NCBI RefSeq assembly: GCF_947623445.1
Contig: NC_135240.1
Span: 13,950,001-14,014,000 of the forward strand
Direction of reading: 5' to 3'
DNA: 64,000 nucleotides
Source of the DNA: Clavelina lepadiformis
Taxonomy: Eukaryota; Chordata; Ascidiacea; Aplousobranchia; Clavelinidae
Made by a program: the position numbers and the translations under genes. A model generated the notes under the pieces. It did not search any database, had not been told where the DNA came from, and worked only from the letters and a program-made list of their open reading frames with translations. Positions 37,726-52,700 of this stretch are shown here, piece after piece (position 1 is the stretch's first letter; the number at the start of each line of letters is the position of its first letter).

Positions 37726-40700
37726 CTGAAAGGTATATGCCAAGTATGTATTACTCTATGACTCTAGAGTGCTAAAAAAACAGAAACGCGTTTGTTAAAT
37801 TTTACTCCAAGCTGTCGTTCAACATCGCTTGCACTTAGAGCTGAATTGGCAGCATTGATTGATGCGTGGGATAATGTTGGGGTTGTTAACGGAGAGGAAG
37901 AGTTAGGTGAAAACATCACTTCACAAGCTGGTGACAATGTTCCAACCGAACTAACTGTACGGACTTCAATAGCAAATGTTTTGGTTAGATCCAGGTCGCC
38001 GAGAATTGCCTGAAAATGGTGAATTGATTAGACCGGTTGAGAACCCTACAAAAATCACATTTTATTTAGATCCAAACCACCTTGTTTGTATAAGCCCCAG
38101 AAATTTGAACTTTACGCTGTTTGTCGATGGATATTTCGTATCCGACAACAGGGATATTGTTGCTTCTTGATATCTAAATATGTTTATATTTTCTGTATTA
38201 TTTATACTGCAAAATAGATGAATCAATTTTGTATGTGAATTTATGTAATAACATTAGACTAGACAAAACGCAACACCATCAAATAAATCTGTCAATGATA
38301 CACCACACGCTTGAGTATTATTACTTACCATATCCAGCAAAGGTGGGGTCCAGCATATGATCATACTTTTTTGACCCATTGTTTTTTCTATTACAAGAAA
38401 AGTGGGCGGTTGGGGTAAAGGAAGTACAGATGGATTGCGGACACCGCTATCTTTCAAAGTGCTATTGCTGCGTCGAGATTGGGTCTTTGTTGAACTTCGA
38501 TCTTTCGTATCGCTATGTACTGTTGCCTTAGGAAGTTCTTCAGTTAAAATGTCGGATTTCAACGAACACGAAGATGTGGAGCGTTTGGATCGAAGTGATG
38601 AAGGTCTGTAGTGTTTTGGATGTTTCAATATTGGAGTTGAAGTAGCTGGTGCATCATAAGACAATGTAAAACTGGAATCTGCCAGGCTTGTGCTGCTTCT
38701 TCTCACGTCCGCAACATAGCGTTCTTCCACCGGATGGTGTTCCTGTTTCCTTTTAGAGCTGTCTAAGGATTTTCTTTTTTTGAAAGATCTACTCTTTTCA
38801 TTCTTCGAAAGTTTTAAACTAAAGTCGCTTCTTTCGCTAGTAAAACTGGTTTGGGAGTCCAATACTTTCGAACGTTTCGACTTTTTTGTGTTTTGCGATA
38901 GTTTTTCTTTGATATGTGGGCGTGGTTGTGGTGATGCCAACGTTGACGCTATGTCTGTGTTGTCTTCTGCAAGGATGTGACTAGATGAATCAGAGGTTGT
39001 ACGATCATTTGAGGAAATATGTCGTCTGCGTATCGGAAACTTTTCGTTTTCGGACGGGCTCCTGGTTGAAATTTTTCCTTTCCTTTAAATCAACAACGTG
39101 AATTTATCTATTCTACAGTAATTCCTCGTTAAAACGATGAAGTTTGTCGAAATAGTGCACTGTGCAAGATTATATTAGCCTTTACCTGTCCATTTTATCT
39201 GCCACCATAAGGTGAGCTTTTCCAAGTTTTTTATAAAGGTTGATGATTTTTTCCGGGCTTGAAGTTGTGCTCTGCATGACAATCGTAACCAAAAATAAAA
39301 GTCAAACCACGTCATTATCTATATCAGAAATTTTTGACTCAGTAAAAGTTACAAAGACTTCACCCTTTTTCTGTTGGCTTTTCCTCTTTCTTGAACAAAA
39401 GCTTGCATTCCTTCTACCTGCTCAGCAGCGACTAAATGGGCCAGTGGAACAAAGCCAATTTTTCCACGAACTTCGGCCAACTGATACATCTATCAAAAAG
39501 TGGTAAGGCATGTAAATTTCATAAAAAAACATTTTTACATATACTTGACGTGCAATGCATGCGATAAATAAAACATATACGGAAGCTATACTTTGCCATC
39601 ATTGCGTTGATCCGGGTTGCCTATAGCCACCACGGTATCTCCAGAAAGAAGTGGAAGATCTTGGAGAAGAGAGTGTGTGGTAGGAATGTGTCCTCCATTA
39701 CGACTAGTAGACGCTTTCGATGGGGTGTAATCATGCTTGGCAACATAAATTCTGTGACTCGGTGAAGAGAAAAAAGATTTGGAAGACTGAGGATTCACGT
39801 ATCTTTGGAAAGGGGATGAAGGTCGTTGCGGGAGAAGAAAATCTACAATTTGAGGTGACAGGTTTGTCAGTTACTTGAAGAAAATTATTAACAATTTCAT
39901 TGTGATATAGTTTATCATATTTCCATGTTAAAACTTACAAAGAAAATATTTTAAATTTATAAAACTCACCGTTATCTTCAACAGCCGTATCCTTACTTCT
40001 AATTGTAAGTTTTTTCTCAGGTGAAGCATCACTGTCGGTTGTTAGATCTGATTGAACAACACCTGACCGGATGTAATGCTCAGCTTCAGCCAACACTTTT
40101 TCCAGTCCAGAAGATGACGCAATTGATTCGTCGTGCGTGTCGCTTGCATCATCTACGGCGGTCTCCGATTTCTGCTTACGTATTTTAAGTAACAGTTTTG
40201 CCAATAGTTGATCCCGTTCAAGACATTTTCGTTTTAGCTGGGAAACCTTGGCCTAAAAGAAACAACATCAAAGCGTTACTATATGCCACTTATCATATAC
40301 TATAAGTTAATTATAGCAACGTCCCTTCTAAAAAAGTTACAGTTTGCCATGTTATTTGTAGAAAATATATTCCGATATGTATTAGATGAGAGTGGTGACT
40401 AGGAAATAATTCACTAAAAAAGGTTAGTAGGAGCAGGTTTTAGCCAGTCTCACCTGGTTAGGTGCAAGCAACGACTCTGCATCGTGCTTCTTTACTACAA
40501 GCTCAGCAAACTGGGATAAGGGTAAAGGTTAGTAGCTAATAGTAGTTGTTTGTTAAAACAATACAGACTGTAAAGTTGTACAAGGTAGTTTATTAGTATT
40601 TTAAAACAAGTAGAAGTTAACTTTAGATTAGTATGAACTCGGTATAAAAACAATCGAGGTAATAAAACGTTGTGAAAATATTTTCAAGATTTTTTCAAAC

Positions 40701-43700
40701 GTCATATAACTACATGAAGTTTTCTACGTCAAACATCACGTTTATTACAAGGACATGTTATACGTTAGACGGCTTACTTACGTTTGAAGCAATGTATTCA
40801 AAACTATCTTTGATTTCCCGCAGCTGCTTCTGATCAGCAGAGGTCTTAGATTCGGTTAAGTGCGATGGTGTAGCGGAAACTTTTTGGAGTTCACTTAAGG
40901 GAAGCGATCCTGGATTTTTCCCCTGTAAAATACATGCAACCTCAGAAAAGAAAAAGGCTTCTAAAACCATGACTTACATCATATAAAGTTGGTATGGATA
41001 AAATTAAAAGTTCAATCTACGCTCACCTTGGATGCGTTCTTCCTTGTCAACGCTTCCAGATTTTGTTTCAGCTTGTCGTTTTGGTTTTCCACCTCTTCCT
41101 TGTCAAGTAGTTGTGCTTTTAGAAGCGAGTTTCTTTCCCTTGCTTCTTCGGCTTTTTTATTGGCAGTATCAGCTTGTACACGAACAAGCTCCAAATCATG
41201 AGATACTTTCTGCATTTCTTCCTGATACTTTTTAAGCATCTCGTAGCTGCACGTTAAAACGTAAGTTTCAAAGAACATACATTAACGTGTAAAGACTAAT
41301 GAGAAATGGTCCATATTTATTATTAAATTAATTCTCATGTAAATATAATATGAGAAGACTTTGTTTCTACCTTTAATGCCATCTTTTAAAATTTTAATAT
41401 AATGTTCTTATTCTTAACTAGACATGATAAAACTGAAACGAATTAAAGTTTCTTACTTGGTTTCTATTGATTTAAGACGAACAAGTTCATTTTCTAAAGC
41501 TTCCAGCCTTCTTCCCAACAGTCGCTTGTCACGATCAGATTGCGCAACTTCAGCAAACCACTTCCGTGCTTCATCACGAGCCTTAGAGATTTCCTGCATT
41601 AATACAGTCCGATCATCAGGAAGTAGACCAATTGTGGATTCCGGACTTTTCTCAATTTGGGGCATTTGTTTCAAATGTTTCCCGTTTTCATCAAGGTTGG
41701 ATTCTTTCTTTGTTGGTAAAGAATGTAGCAGACTCCTGTCTGTAGTATCAATAAAGTCACTCTCGGAACTGGAAGTACTGCTGATTCTTTCCTTGACTGG
41801 CCGTTGTTTTCCACTTGACCGGCATTTATCATTGGCAAGGAGCGCGTGAATGGAGGATTGAAGAGGTTTAGTTAATTTCTTTTCGACCTCTGGATCGTTA
41901 TCCATTTTGCTGTCCACTTCTGTTGTAATTTTTAATGGTGAAGCTGTTTTGGTATCGGCACTTACTGGTACACCAGAATCGATTTTTGTCGCAGGATATT
42001 TAAAAAACCCCTCTTCATCAGGTTCAACATTGGTGATCGCTTCAATATTTGGAGAAAATGTGTTTCTACCGACATCTGGCATTTCCAAAGTCGCTACATC
42101 CGCAGAAGAAGAGTATTCTGAAACTTTTTGCATCAAATCGTTTTGGGATTGATTCACTGTTTCCGCGACCGGAGTAACAGATTCAGATGAAGATGTTCTC
42201 CTTTTCTTTTCAGCACCTTGTTCAGAAGTCAAAACACCAGGAGTATCTGCTGACTCACCAAGTTTTATAATATCATGCTTTTCAGGCAACTCTGGGTTGA
42301 ACATATTTTCTGCAGCAATAACTTCATTTTTCAAGGGAATGGTGGCTCTACTTAGCTCATTCTGCTCAAGATTGTTTCTTTCGTTGTGTGTAATGCCGTT
42401 TTCCGTTGCATGAGAAAATGTTATCGTTGACAATGGTAGTGCAGAGTTATTTAATAAAATATCTGCTTTCATATTAGCATGATTATGGCCTATTTCAACA
42501 TCTGCTTGCGAGTGCTGGCTTAAACTAGCTTCGTCAATAAAAGTGTCGTGTATTGGAGATGTCTCTTTGGTGCTTTTAGGAGTAGCGGCATCACCGAAAG
42601 TTTGGTCTTCTTCGTCATGATTTGTACATGAAGATTCATCAGAAAAACTGTTAGAGCTTGAACTGCTGCTACTTCTCTTTCTACTGCGTTGCAAACTACC
42701 GTTATGTCCAGCAGAAGAAGTTACATCTAGATGCTTCTGGGTTGCTGCTGGATGAGAGGCTGTTTCCTGGACATTTCTTTCAGGGGTGGATACCCGGCTC
42801 CTTCTTGCAGGAGATATTCGTGGGGTATCAAGAACATCCCCCATCTGATGAACCGTTTGTTTTGCCTCCTCAATACCTTCCCGAAGAGCGCTAGTTGGAG
42901 TGTCCTCCTCATGATTCAGCGAAAATATTTTCCTTCTGCGTCCGAGTCGTGGACTTCCCTCCAGAGATGTATTTCTATCTGAGTCAACTGAATCGGCACT
43001 ACGATTACTGATACCGTTTTGGCGTCCAGGAGCATCCACCAATAACTTCGGACTAGACGAATCCGAGCCGGATCGTGGATGTGAGTGAAAGGAAACGTTA
43101 GAAGGTGAGCGAAGTGATGGGATTGGAGAAAGTGTAATATCGAAAATATCTGGATCATGTGAAGAAGATATAGCCTCTTTTAACTTGTTAATTCTTTGTT
43201 GCAATGCATCGTTTTCTTTCTGTGACAAATATTAAAACACAAGGCTTAATCGACAAGAACCGCGAACACCAGATAATATCGTATTGATAAAACTTTAAAA
43301 CGTTTAACGTAGTTAAATAGCAGCTTATGCTTACTCGTAGCACATCCACTTCCCACTGAAGTCGGTCGATTTCTTGATTCTTCTTTAAAATATCTTTTTC
43401 TAGTTTTTGTATCTCATCATCGCTTTTATCTAACTGGTCACACTTGTTTTTCAAGTTCTCTTGCTTCAACTGTATTTAAATCGAAACGATCATTTACCAA
43501 AAGCTTGTAATAAATCGAGCAAAAGTGCACTTACTCCCAAAGCATCATAAGGTCCAAACAATGTATAAATTCAAGTCTGGAGGGCAAAGCAACAAAAATA
43601 GGACTTTGTAAAAGTACCTTGATCATTTCTTTGCTTTCTTCCACATCCCTCACAAGTTCTTCAATTTCCTCTTGTAACTTTCTTTCCTCTTGCTCATTGT

Positions 43701-46700
43701 TCTTTCGAAGTTTCTGTATTTCGTCTCGTTGCTTTTTCTTAGTGTTCTCCAATTGATGCTGCAACTCTTCCACCATCACATCACGATCTTTAAAAATTTA
43801 CAACTGTTATACAAAAAAACAATAATTACTTTTTATTGCTAAAAATGTAAGCTACATGTTTATCACCTTTTATTTCTTCATCTTTGTCTTCCATTTTTTG
43901 CTTCAACTCTTCTGCCTCTTCTTCCAGTTCTAAAAGTCGTGCATATTTCTCCTGCCCGTTGGATTTGCTGCTCCCATCAGAGTAATCATCATTTTCATCG
44001 GTGTCTCCTTCAGACTGAAATACTTGTAGCTGCTTCTCCAATTCCTCAATCTTTATGTAAAACCGTAGTTCACATTCGATGTCAATGCATAATGCAAGAT
44101 TGAAGAAATAATCATTTGCAACATATCCAAAAGCAGCAGCGATTACTAGGTTTACATCGCAACGTATCCTCATAGAATATGTTAACGCTTAAATGATTTT
44201 TGTACATGCATATTGAATTTTATTATTTCAATAAGCAAAATCAAGAAAAGAGTGTTTCTTTGGATGATACGTGAGATAGCGCCGGTTACGAAATAAGGCT
44301 AAAAATGAAACTAAAGCATGAAATACAGCTGTCAAACCAAATCAAAAGACTAACAAACAACCACACAAACCCACTTGCTTAAGCAATTTCTTGTTAAGCT
44401 CTTTAATTTTCTCAACTTCACTAAACTCTAAACTTTCTTTTACAGATTGAAGTTGAGCTTGGTAATTGTTACATCTCTTGTTTGCTAAATCAAGGTCCTG
44501 TCATTGAGGCAAATGACCATTAATGATTGGTAGGAAAACTACAGTACTGTATATAGCGAGCCATTCAAAACACTTATTCGTGTGTCAGGTTAATACAAAA
44601 CTGGTGAGGTTTATGTGACAACCATGCAGGTCATAATTAAGAAATGGCATTTACCATAATTATGACCAATGATGAAAGCAGTGAATTTTCTACATAAATA
44701 AAAAATATTGAAAATCCGGTTTGTGCCATTATACCTGCTTCAATTCATTTCGTTCCCTGTCCGAAAAAATTCGGTTGTTTCTTTCAAGTAAAGCGACTTG
44801 CCCGCGAAGTGCATTAACCTCACACTCCAACGCTTCTTTGTCGTCTTGAGTCATGGCGGCTCCAGATCCTTCCAATAATTCCTGTTGTAATACTTTTCTT
44901 ATTGTCGTTTAAGGAAATTTAAACCTGCCTAGTCAAACCTACAATGGATTTGAACCTATGATGGCGAAGTAGTCACAGTCGATCACAATTTGCCTTACAA
45001 CTGAAGGTCGGAATTAAGTCGTTCTATGTTATTAAAAGCAACCGTCGTTGGTGTGGTGTAGCCTGGTAAAAGTTACCAAGTGTAATCTGACACTTATATA
45101 TTATGCTTGCACACTGCATAACAAAAACTTCAGCAAAACAGTCCACAACATTACACAACCTCGAACAGTTCAAATTACAGCAGTTACTATGGACAGTTCG
45201 AACAATGAAGAAAAAACAAAGTTAATCATTTATGTTGCTTAGTAATCGTTAATAGCAAGATGCGATCTTGTGTGTATTGTAAAGCGGTAAATGATAACTT
45301 TATATTTCCATATTTTTAGGTTTATGGAAAAAAAACGTATTTCTCACCTGATTTCTTCGTTTCAGTTTTTCAAGCATGAGCTGGTATCCGAGAATTTCGT
45401 TCTTCAACGATTTGACTGTGTTAGTCGATAGATGTTGAGCGTCGGTTACTTGGGAAATAGTAACTTCGTCCTCAGAATTGGTAAACGGCGGTGGAATGTA
45501 GTCTTTAAATTGAAAAGAAAGTAGTAAGTATGCTAATACATATAACGCGTTGCAATACAGTCATGTTGTTTTGAAGGAACTTTAAATTAGGATTTATTAA
45601 GATTAGATGTGTTGAAAATTTGCACGTTTCTTTTAATTTTATTACCGCTTTTTGCACATGCGTCAAACCTGTGTGAGGTTTAATTCAAATTAGCAGACTT
45701 TGTGTTTTAAACCTTTGAAATATTTGTTTAATAAACCGGTTTATAGTTTCTTGGGTAAACATGCAAACAATACGATTTCGCGAAAAGAGCAAACATTAAC
45801 TGCGACTAGAATAACGAACATGTAGTTCAAAATAGCGACATGTACGTTAAATACAACGGTGGTTTTACAGATAGACTTCAAACGCCACGTTTGTCATTAT
45901 TTGAAAAATAAGATAAATATAAGTTGTAAAAACATAGAAATAAAAGAATCATGTGCATTAGAACACATTAATATTGAAAGTACCGGAATCAAATTCTTTT
46001 TCTCCTTCACAGGTAGATGAACTATTTAAAATAGTTTGTTGTAGCAGTTTGTCGTCAGCAAGATTTGCGTTAAAGTTTTCTGTCGGAAGAGCTCCTTGTG
46101 AACTGGACGCAGACGCAGCAGGAGCGATTTGCTGATTGGAATCGGATGAACTGTCAATATCGGATACATCATTTTCTGCAATAGGAAATGAACGTTTATG
46201 TCGTTTTAATAAACACTATACAAATTTAGCGACAACAACACTATATAAATTCAATTCTTTCAGCGTGCGGTTTTGAATTCTGTTAGTACATATAAAATTA
46301 CAATTTTACTATAGGCTATACAAAGGACACAGTTCCGATTGAATAACTCAAAAGCTGGTATAGCCTATGCAGTTTTCTGCTATATGTTACACGTTGATTA
46401 GATTGTGTGCATATACGTAACGATGTGCTTTTTGCATGTATATGATTACTGTTTGCAGCTAATATTGTAATTAAAAGTTAATACTGCATATAGCGCATAT
46501 TATACTCAATTTGTAATAAACTTTAGTGCATAATTTTTACCTGTGTCACCACCATTGCTTGTAAAAGAATCAACTTTAACTTTGATCTTCTTGTCGTTTT
46601 TTAACTCTTTCAATAAATCATTCAACGGTATAGTCTGGGTTTCAGCATCGCATGTTGGTTGATGCCTCATCTCTTTACTTTCACTTATCTGACGAATTTA

Positions 46701-49700
46701 TTTTAGTCCGTAATTTGTTTCATACGAGTATGATCTAAATGTTGTTTCACTTAGAAAAACATATGAGCATAGGATGTTGCAGTTAACCCAATGTAATAGC
46801 AAAGCGCAACGCTCATTGTAACGCGGTCGGGAAACCTAGTAGACCTGACTGTCTAAAAAATGTGCAGTTATGATAAACACTTGCCGTTGATATTTTCTTA
46901 GTAGGCCTATACAATTGCTATCACCCATCACCTATCGGTATGCATTAGTACGTTTTCTTAGGTTTAATATTTTCTATCCTATAAAAGTTGTACAAATTAT
47001 TTGAGTTCCTTTCCTAAAAGACCTAAACCACCAGTTCAAAGATAATAGACGAAGCAAAAAATGCAGAAATATTGCTACTTTCTTGTAAACTAAGTGCAGG
47101 ATTATTCTGAGCTTTACAACTGGCTATAAGTTCGATAACAACATTTTCATCCGAGTAAGCGATACTTTTAAAAGCCTCGTGACAATAAACTAGAGCAATG
47201 GCTAATCTATAAAAATCCAAACATCTTTCAACACTGAGAAAATTTTTTACATATACGTGGTACTTAGAAGCGCTAGTGGAATTACACAATGGGGTTATGA
47301 TCACAATGCTTTCAAAGCGTCACTTCGGTTCTGGTCAAACAAACCGTTTCACTTTGGTACCACCTTAGTATCCATTTATGTTCGTTTGATGAATATTTGA
47401 AGGTGGTATACGCTTTACGGCAGTAGTAGAAGTTTATCAACGACAGGAACCGCAGATTAACGCGCACTAAAGATGTAAATATATGGGCCCTGAATGGCGA
47501 GCTTAGGGGCCTATTTTGTCCAACACCTTATCAGTACCCCTGTAACATAATAAATGTTTACAGCTTATAGAGAACGTGCTTTTGTTCAATATGAACATGT
47601 TTTGCGACTCGATTGTTCAAACAAATAGTTAAGAAAACAAACAAAAGCTGCCATATTATATAAAATGTATACCTCTCCAACAGAAGCGACTTCCTGTGAG
47701 AGCATGCTTTGGCATTCTTGATCAAGATCAATCAGTCGGCCTTGCAGGTCGTGATTGTCGGCTTCTGCGCGTTGTAATCGTTCTCGTAGCTCGTCAGCTA
47801 TTTTTTGTACCTCCTGATACCTGAATACAAAATCAAGCGCGTTTAGTTGTTTCACCTTTTGGCCGTTCTCAATTGTATTTGAACAACGCACTACTCGAAA
47901 GCACATTTCTGTCAATATTATTCTACCTATGCCTCCATTGAGTTTCCGTCATTGAGGTTTTTGTCAGTTGGTCATCTTTTTCAGCCACTTCTGCAGTTTT
48001 TCTTTGTACTTCGTCTTTGAGAGCAGAATTGTCTCGGCTAAGCTCATCGATCTGGAGTAAATTCATTTTATTCCTTCACTTAGTCATGTACTAAACTTAT
48101 ATTCTTGTAGTAACTTATATTCTTAGCGTATTCCTATCAAACAATAAACTGTCCCTTGCAATGATTTGCTATTAATCATGTTATTTATAACCTGCGCTTG
48201 AAAGTTTTCGCTTATGGTCCCAAAGAATTCCTTTTGTAAATCTTCATTCTTTCTTGTAACGTCTTGTAAGTTGCTACGCAAGCGTTCTGCTTCTTCTTCC
48301 ATTTCTTGTACCTTAAATTAGTCACATATTAACGAGCAAAATTAAAGCCTCAAACAATTTGTATCGAAAAGCAACTTCCACCGAGTACAGCGCGAAAATT
48401 TAAACGACGAACATTGGTTAGGTTTACAGTCAAAATGGGATGAGAAGATTTACTGTGGTGATGACTGTAACTGCGGGAGACATTGATCACACAAAAACCT
48501 GGAATTTTTATAAAGGTCATCGATTTTATGGTTCAATCATGTATCTCACTGACTCTACAAGTCGGGACATGACTCCTTGTCAACAAAAATCTATTTAAAT
48601 AATTTTCACTTCTAGCCAGTGAGATCAAACTCTGGCAGCCACGATATATTAATTTTATTATTTTGTGGATAAGACTTTGCTAAAACGAATGCGACACATC
48701 CTCAGTGTCATAGTACAACAGAGCCAGTAAATCAGTTACTTTGGGCTATTAGCCCAGTTAACAAACGATATACACGACTTGTGGTAATTTACGCAAGTTA
48801 TAGTTTAACAAGGTGAAAGCACAAATATTTATGGCTGGCTTATTATTGAATTCTAGAAGTGACTGGATTGAACATTGATAGCGTTAAGGCAACAAAGAAA
48901 TTCTTGATATTGCATGGTAAAAATTACTGCCTATAAGCTTTTTATTTTCCCTTTAAAACTTACTTGCATGATAAGTTTTGCTGCAGCATCTTCAGAGGAC
49001 TGAAGTTTCTCTTCTAAAATTTTCTCCATATCGCTTTGATAAGCTCTGGTCGTATCTACGTCACACTCGTCAACATAGCGACCGGTGTCGTCATCACCTA
49101 CGTATGCCTCCTTGGGTTTGTGCTCACTCTCATCGGCAATACTACCCAACTCGAGCTTAGGAACCAATCTCTCGGTCATTTCGGTAATGTTTCCTTCCAA
49201 AGAGGCTATCTTGGACCGAAGAGCTTCGTTTTCTGACCGAAGCGAAATCGACTCCTCCTGGAAAGTTTAAAAACAAATACAACTTTTTAAAGTAGGCTAC
49301 TCTATTAACTTTTGATAATCGCATATATTGTAATAAATAACTTAACCTCAAGATCTGAAGAAAAAAATTTATTCGAGAAAAAGTCATCCTATACCTGCAA
49401 ACGTTCAGTTGTCATTTGTTCTACAGATCGCGGGTCGCCGTCAGGATTTACAAACATATTCCTCTGCGACGGATACTGAAGTTGATGAGCAAAACAGAGA
49501 AAATCTTTGCTGCCTTCGCTGAAACTTGGATCAAGCGGAGAATGTAAATTAGAGGTCCAGTGTTCACGTTCGTCATACATTCTTCGGATTTCATCTTCCA
49601 AAGTTGCTCGACCTCTGCGAAATTCTTCTAATGCTTTTTGGGCTTGAGCGAGTTTACTTTGCGCCTCACTCAGTTCAGTTTGAAGTCTGTGATAAAAGGT

Positions 49701-52700
49701 AATTGTTTTACTTGCAAAAATAACAGAAATATAAATATAAATGTAATACAGTTATTAAGAAATAGGTTCTCCGATTTTACCTCTCCATTTCTTTGTTTGC
49801 ATGTCCGGTATGCTCAGGCATGAATACTTTCTTCTCTTCGTCAATTTGGACATGGAACGTTTTTGGTGCATCAGATTTTCCTGACGCTTTTGTCTTCTCT
49901 TTCAGTTCATCTACTTCCTGGGTGAAGTTCTCACATTGAACCTTTAAGTCTATGACATAGTGATTGAGCTCGTCTATGGTGTGTTGCATTTGATCAACAG
50001 CCACATTTAAGTCGTCGTTGACCTGCGTTAAGTATTGATTCTGCTTCTCGAGTTCGTCACTTTCCTGTCGAGCGTTTTCTAAGCTGGTATTCATTAAAGC
50101 ACGCTCCATCTGCAAAAAATATTACCGATGAAGTATTCTCTTTAATATTGCAATTTTATCCTTTTGTCCCGCTAAGTTTTTACGGATGCAACGAGTAATG
50201 TTCTGTTAAACGTGTTTTGTTGAATGTTACCTGCATCGCTTCCAGTTCATCTTCTGCATCAAACTCTACTTTTTGAATTCCTTCGATTTCAGATTTTAAT
50301 TTTACGTTTTCCTTTTCCAACAACTTAATTTCGTTTTGTAACTCGTCGTTACTCATTTCTGCTCTTTTCGCTTCAGATAATGATCTAAATTAAAGTTGCA
50401 CAATCAAAACGCCTGAAACATTACCTGATGAAATAAGGTTTCCTTTTCATCAGTCAATCAGCATGTGTTACAATACAAATCAAAACCATGTTAAACGGAA
50501 AAACATAAACTACATTCAGGATACGGAAGACTGGTTTTCTATAATTGTAAATGTTGGTTTCAAGTACAGTTATAGACAAGTTTATAAATTTTATGTAGTT
50601 TCACCTGTTTAATCCTTGCTTTAATTTTTCAAGTTCATCTTGATGTTGTTTTTGTTTTTCCGCAAATATATCATCAGCACTTTCCATCGTTATCTTCAGT
50701 GCTTCTTCTGTTTCCACCAACTCCTCCAGTCTGGCGCTTAAACCTTCGATTTTCTCTTCTTTTTCCGTCAACTCCACATTTAAAGTACCAACGCTTTGCT
50801 CTTTGAGATGCAAGTATATACGCACATCAACACCACACAGGAAAAAACAAAAATAAACGTTTGCTACTGACAAACTTTGCTCAAAAGGGTTAGTCCTGCA
50901 CGGCAAGTTTCTTTCGTACACTCGTGTTTTGCATACCACTTTGCTCTATTGTTTGTCTCAGATGACATATGGTTCCCTCCATTGTATTTATTTGGGATTT
51001 TAACTTAATTATTGTACTTTCATCTGCCTGCACCTTGTAGATTAGTTTGTCGATATCGCTTGATTTATCTACATATTGTATTAAAACATGGGCTTGGCGA
51101 ATCAAAACATAACTGCTCTGTGGAAAGCAAATAACAACTTACCAGCGAGAATTTTATTATTTTCTTCGTTTTCATGTTCCAATGAAGCAAGACTTTTTTT
51201 TAGAGAATTGACATTTCCTTCGTTTAACATCAACTCTTTTTGAGCAGATATTGCTCTGCTTTGAAGAAGTTGCGTCTTGTTAAGTAAATCTTCATTTTCG
51301 CTGACCTGCAGCAAAGAATCGGCAACATTATGTAAACGTGTGTCTTGTCTTGTTTACAGACTTAGTTGGTGTAGCTTAAACATACAGCAAGCTGTTATGT
51401 GTCTAACATAAAAATATACGGTTTAGTGCAAGAGATGGTTAAATTTTCTTTCAAAAACCTACACGGGCGCTGAATTCATTGCTTAATAATAAATATTTTT
51501 CTTGGAGCTGATCTAATTCAGACTGAATATGTTTGGTATGCCGAAATCTTTCCTCATCCAGAGCTTTAAACTCTTCCGTTTTTGCCTCCAAATCAACCGT
51601 CATTGTTGATAATTGCTCTTGAAGTTTTTCTAGCTCTTCTTCTTTGCTTTTACAAGACGTAAAATTCTTCATTAAATTGTATCAAGATATGTTGGGTATA
51701 GCATAAGAGAGAAATGGAATAATAGCTTAGTAAGATAATACAGCAAACCTATAGCAAAATTTCAATATACGAAAATAGCGGCGTAAATCATTTTGTATGT
51801 TAAAAGAAAGATGTTTAATGTGATACTAAAATACCAACCTACGCAGAGTTTCTTTGGAGTTAAGTTCGTTAGCCATGAGAGTTTGTTCAAGGGAATTGAT
51901 CTTGTTCTGGTTTTCTACAAGTTGCTTGGCCTTTTCTTCAAGTCGGTCATTTAAGTAGGAAGTCTGTGAGAATGCATAACATGAAAAAACAAATTTTCAT
52001 GCTGAAAGTTTAACGATGGAGCCGCACATCTTCACCTGTTGCTCCAGATCAGCATTTCGATCTCGAACAGAGACCAGCAGGGAAGAAGTTTTGTTGAGCT
52101 CTTTTGACAAACGACGAGATTGACCCTAATGGGTTTCAATACATCGCAATTCAATGAACAGCTAGACACCGTGAAGTCCATTAAGCTTACAAACCAAGCT
52201 TACAAACTCTTTCAATAACGTACTTGTTCATAATTAAGTGCATCTTTGGCTTCAACCACTTTATCGCATAATACTTGCACCACTTTATCAAATGCTATCG
52301 TTTCGTTTTCAGTCTCTTCTCCCCTTGGAGTGACGCAATCTTCGTTCGCAAACGCAGCAGGGGCAGTTTGGGAAAATCTGTACCCATAAAAAAGATATAG
52401 AGTAATACGTAAAACTGATCTTCACACTGCATTTGCGTGCATTTTCAAGCACATCGATGAACAAGTGATATGTCTCTAACCCTTTCTGAGGAAGCTCCTG
52501 CAAAACACTGGAAATGACTGGATGTTGCGGAAGTTTCACAGAGGCCTTCACATCTTCCAGCTCGCGAATTAGTTTTCCGTTGGTAAGACGAAGATCTTCA
52601 TTTAGCTTTTCGATGTGCTGTATTTTACTTTTACAAGCCACGACCAAGCATTCTGTTTCCTTAAGCTGTAACTGAAAAAGATAAAAATGAATCGGGATAT

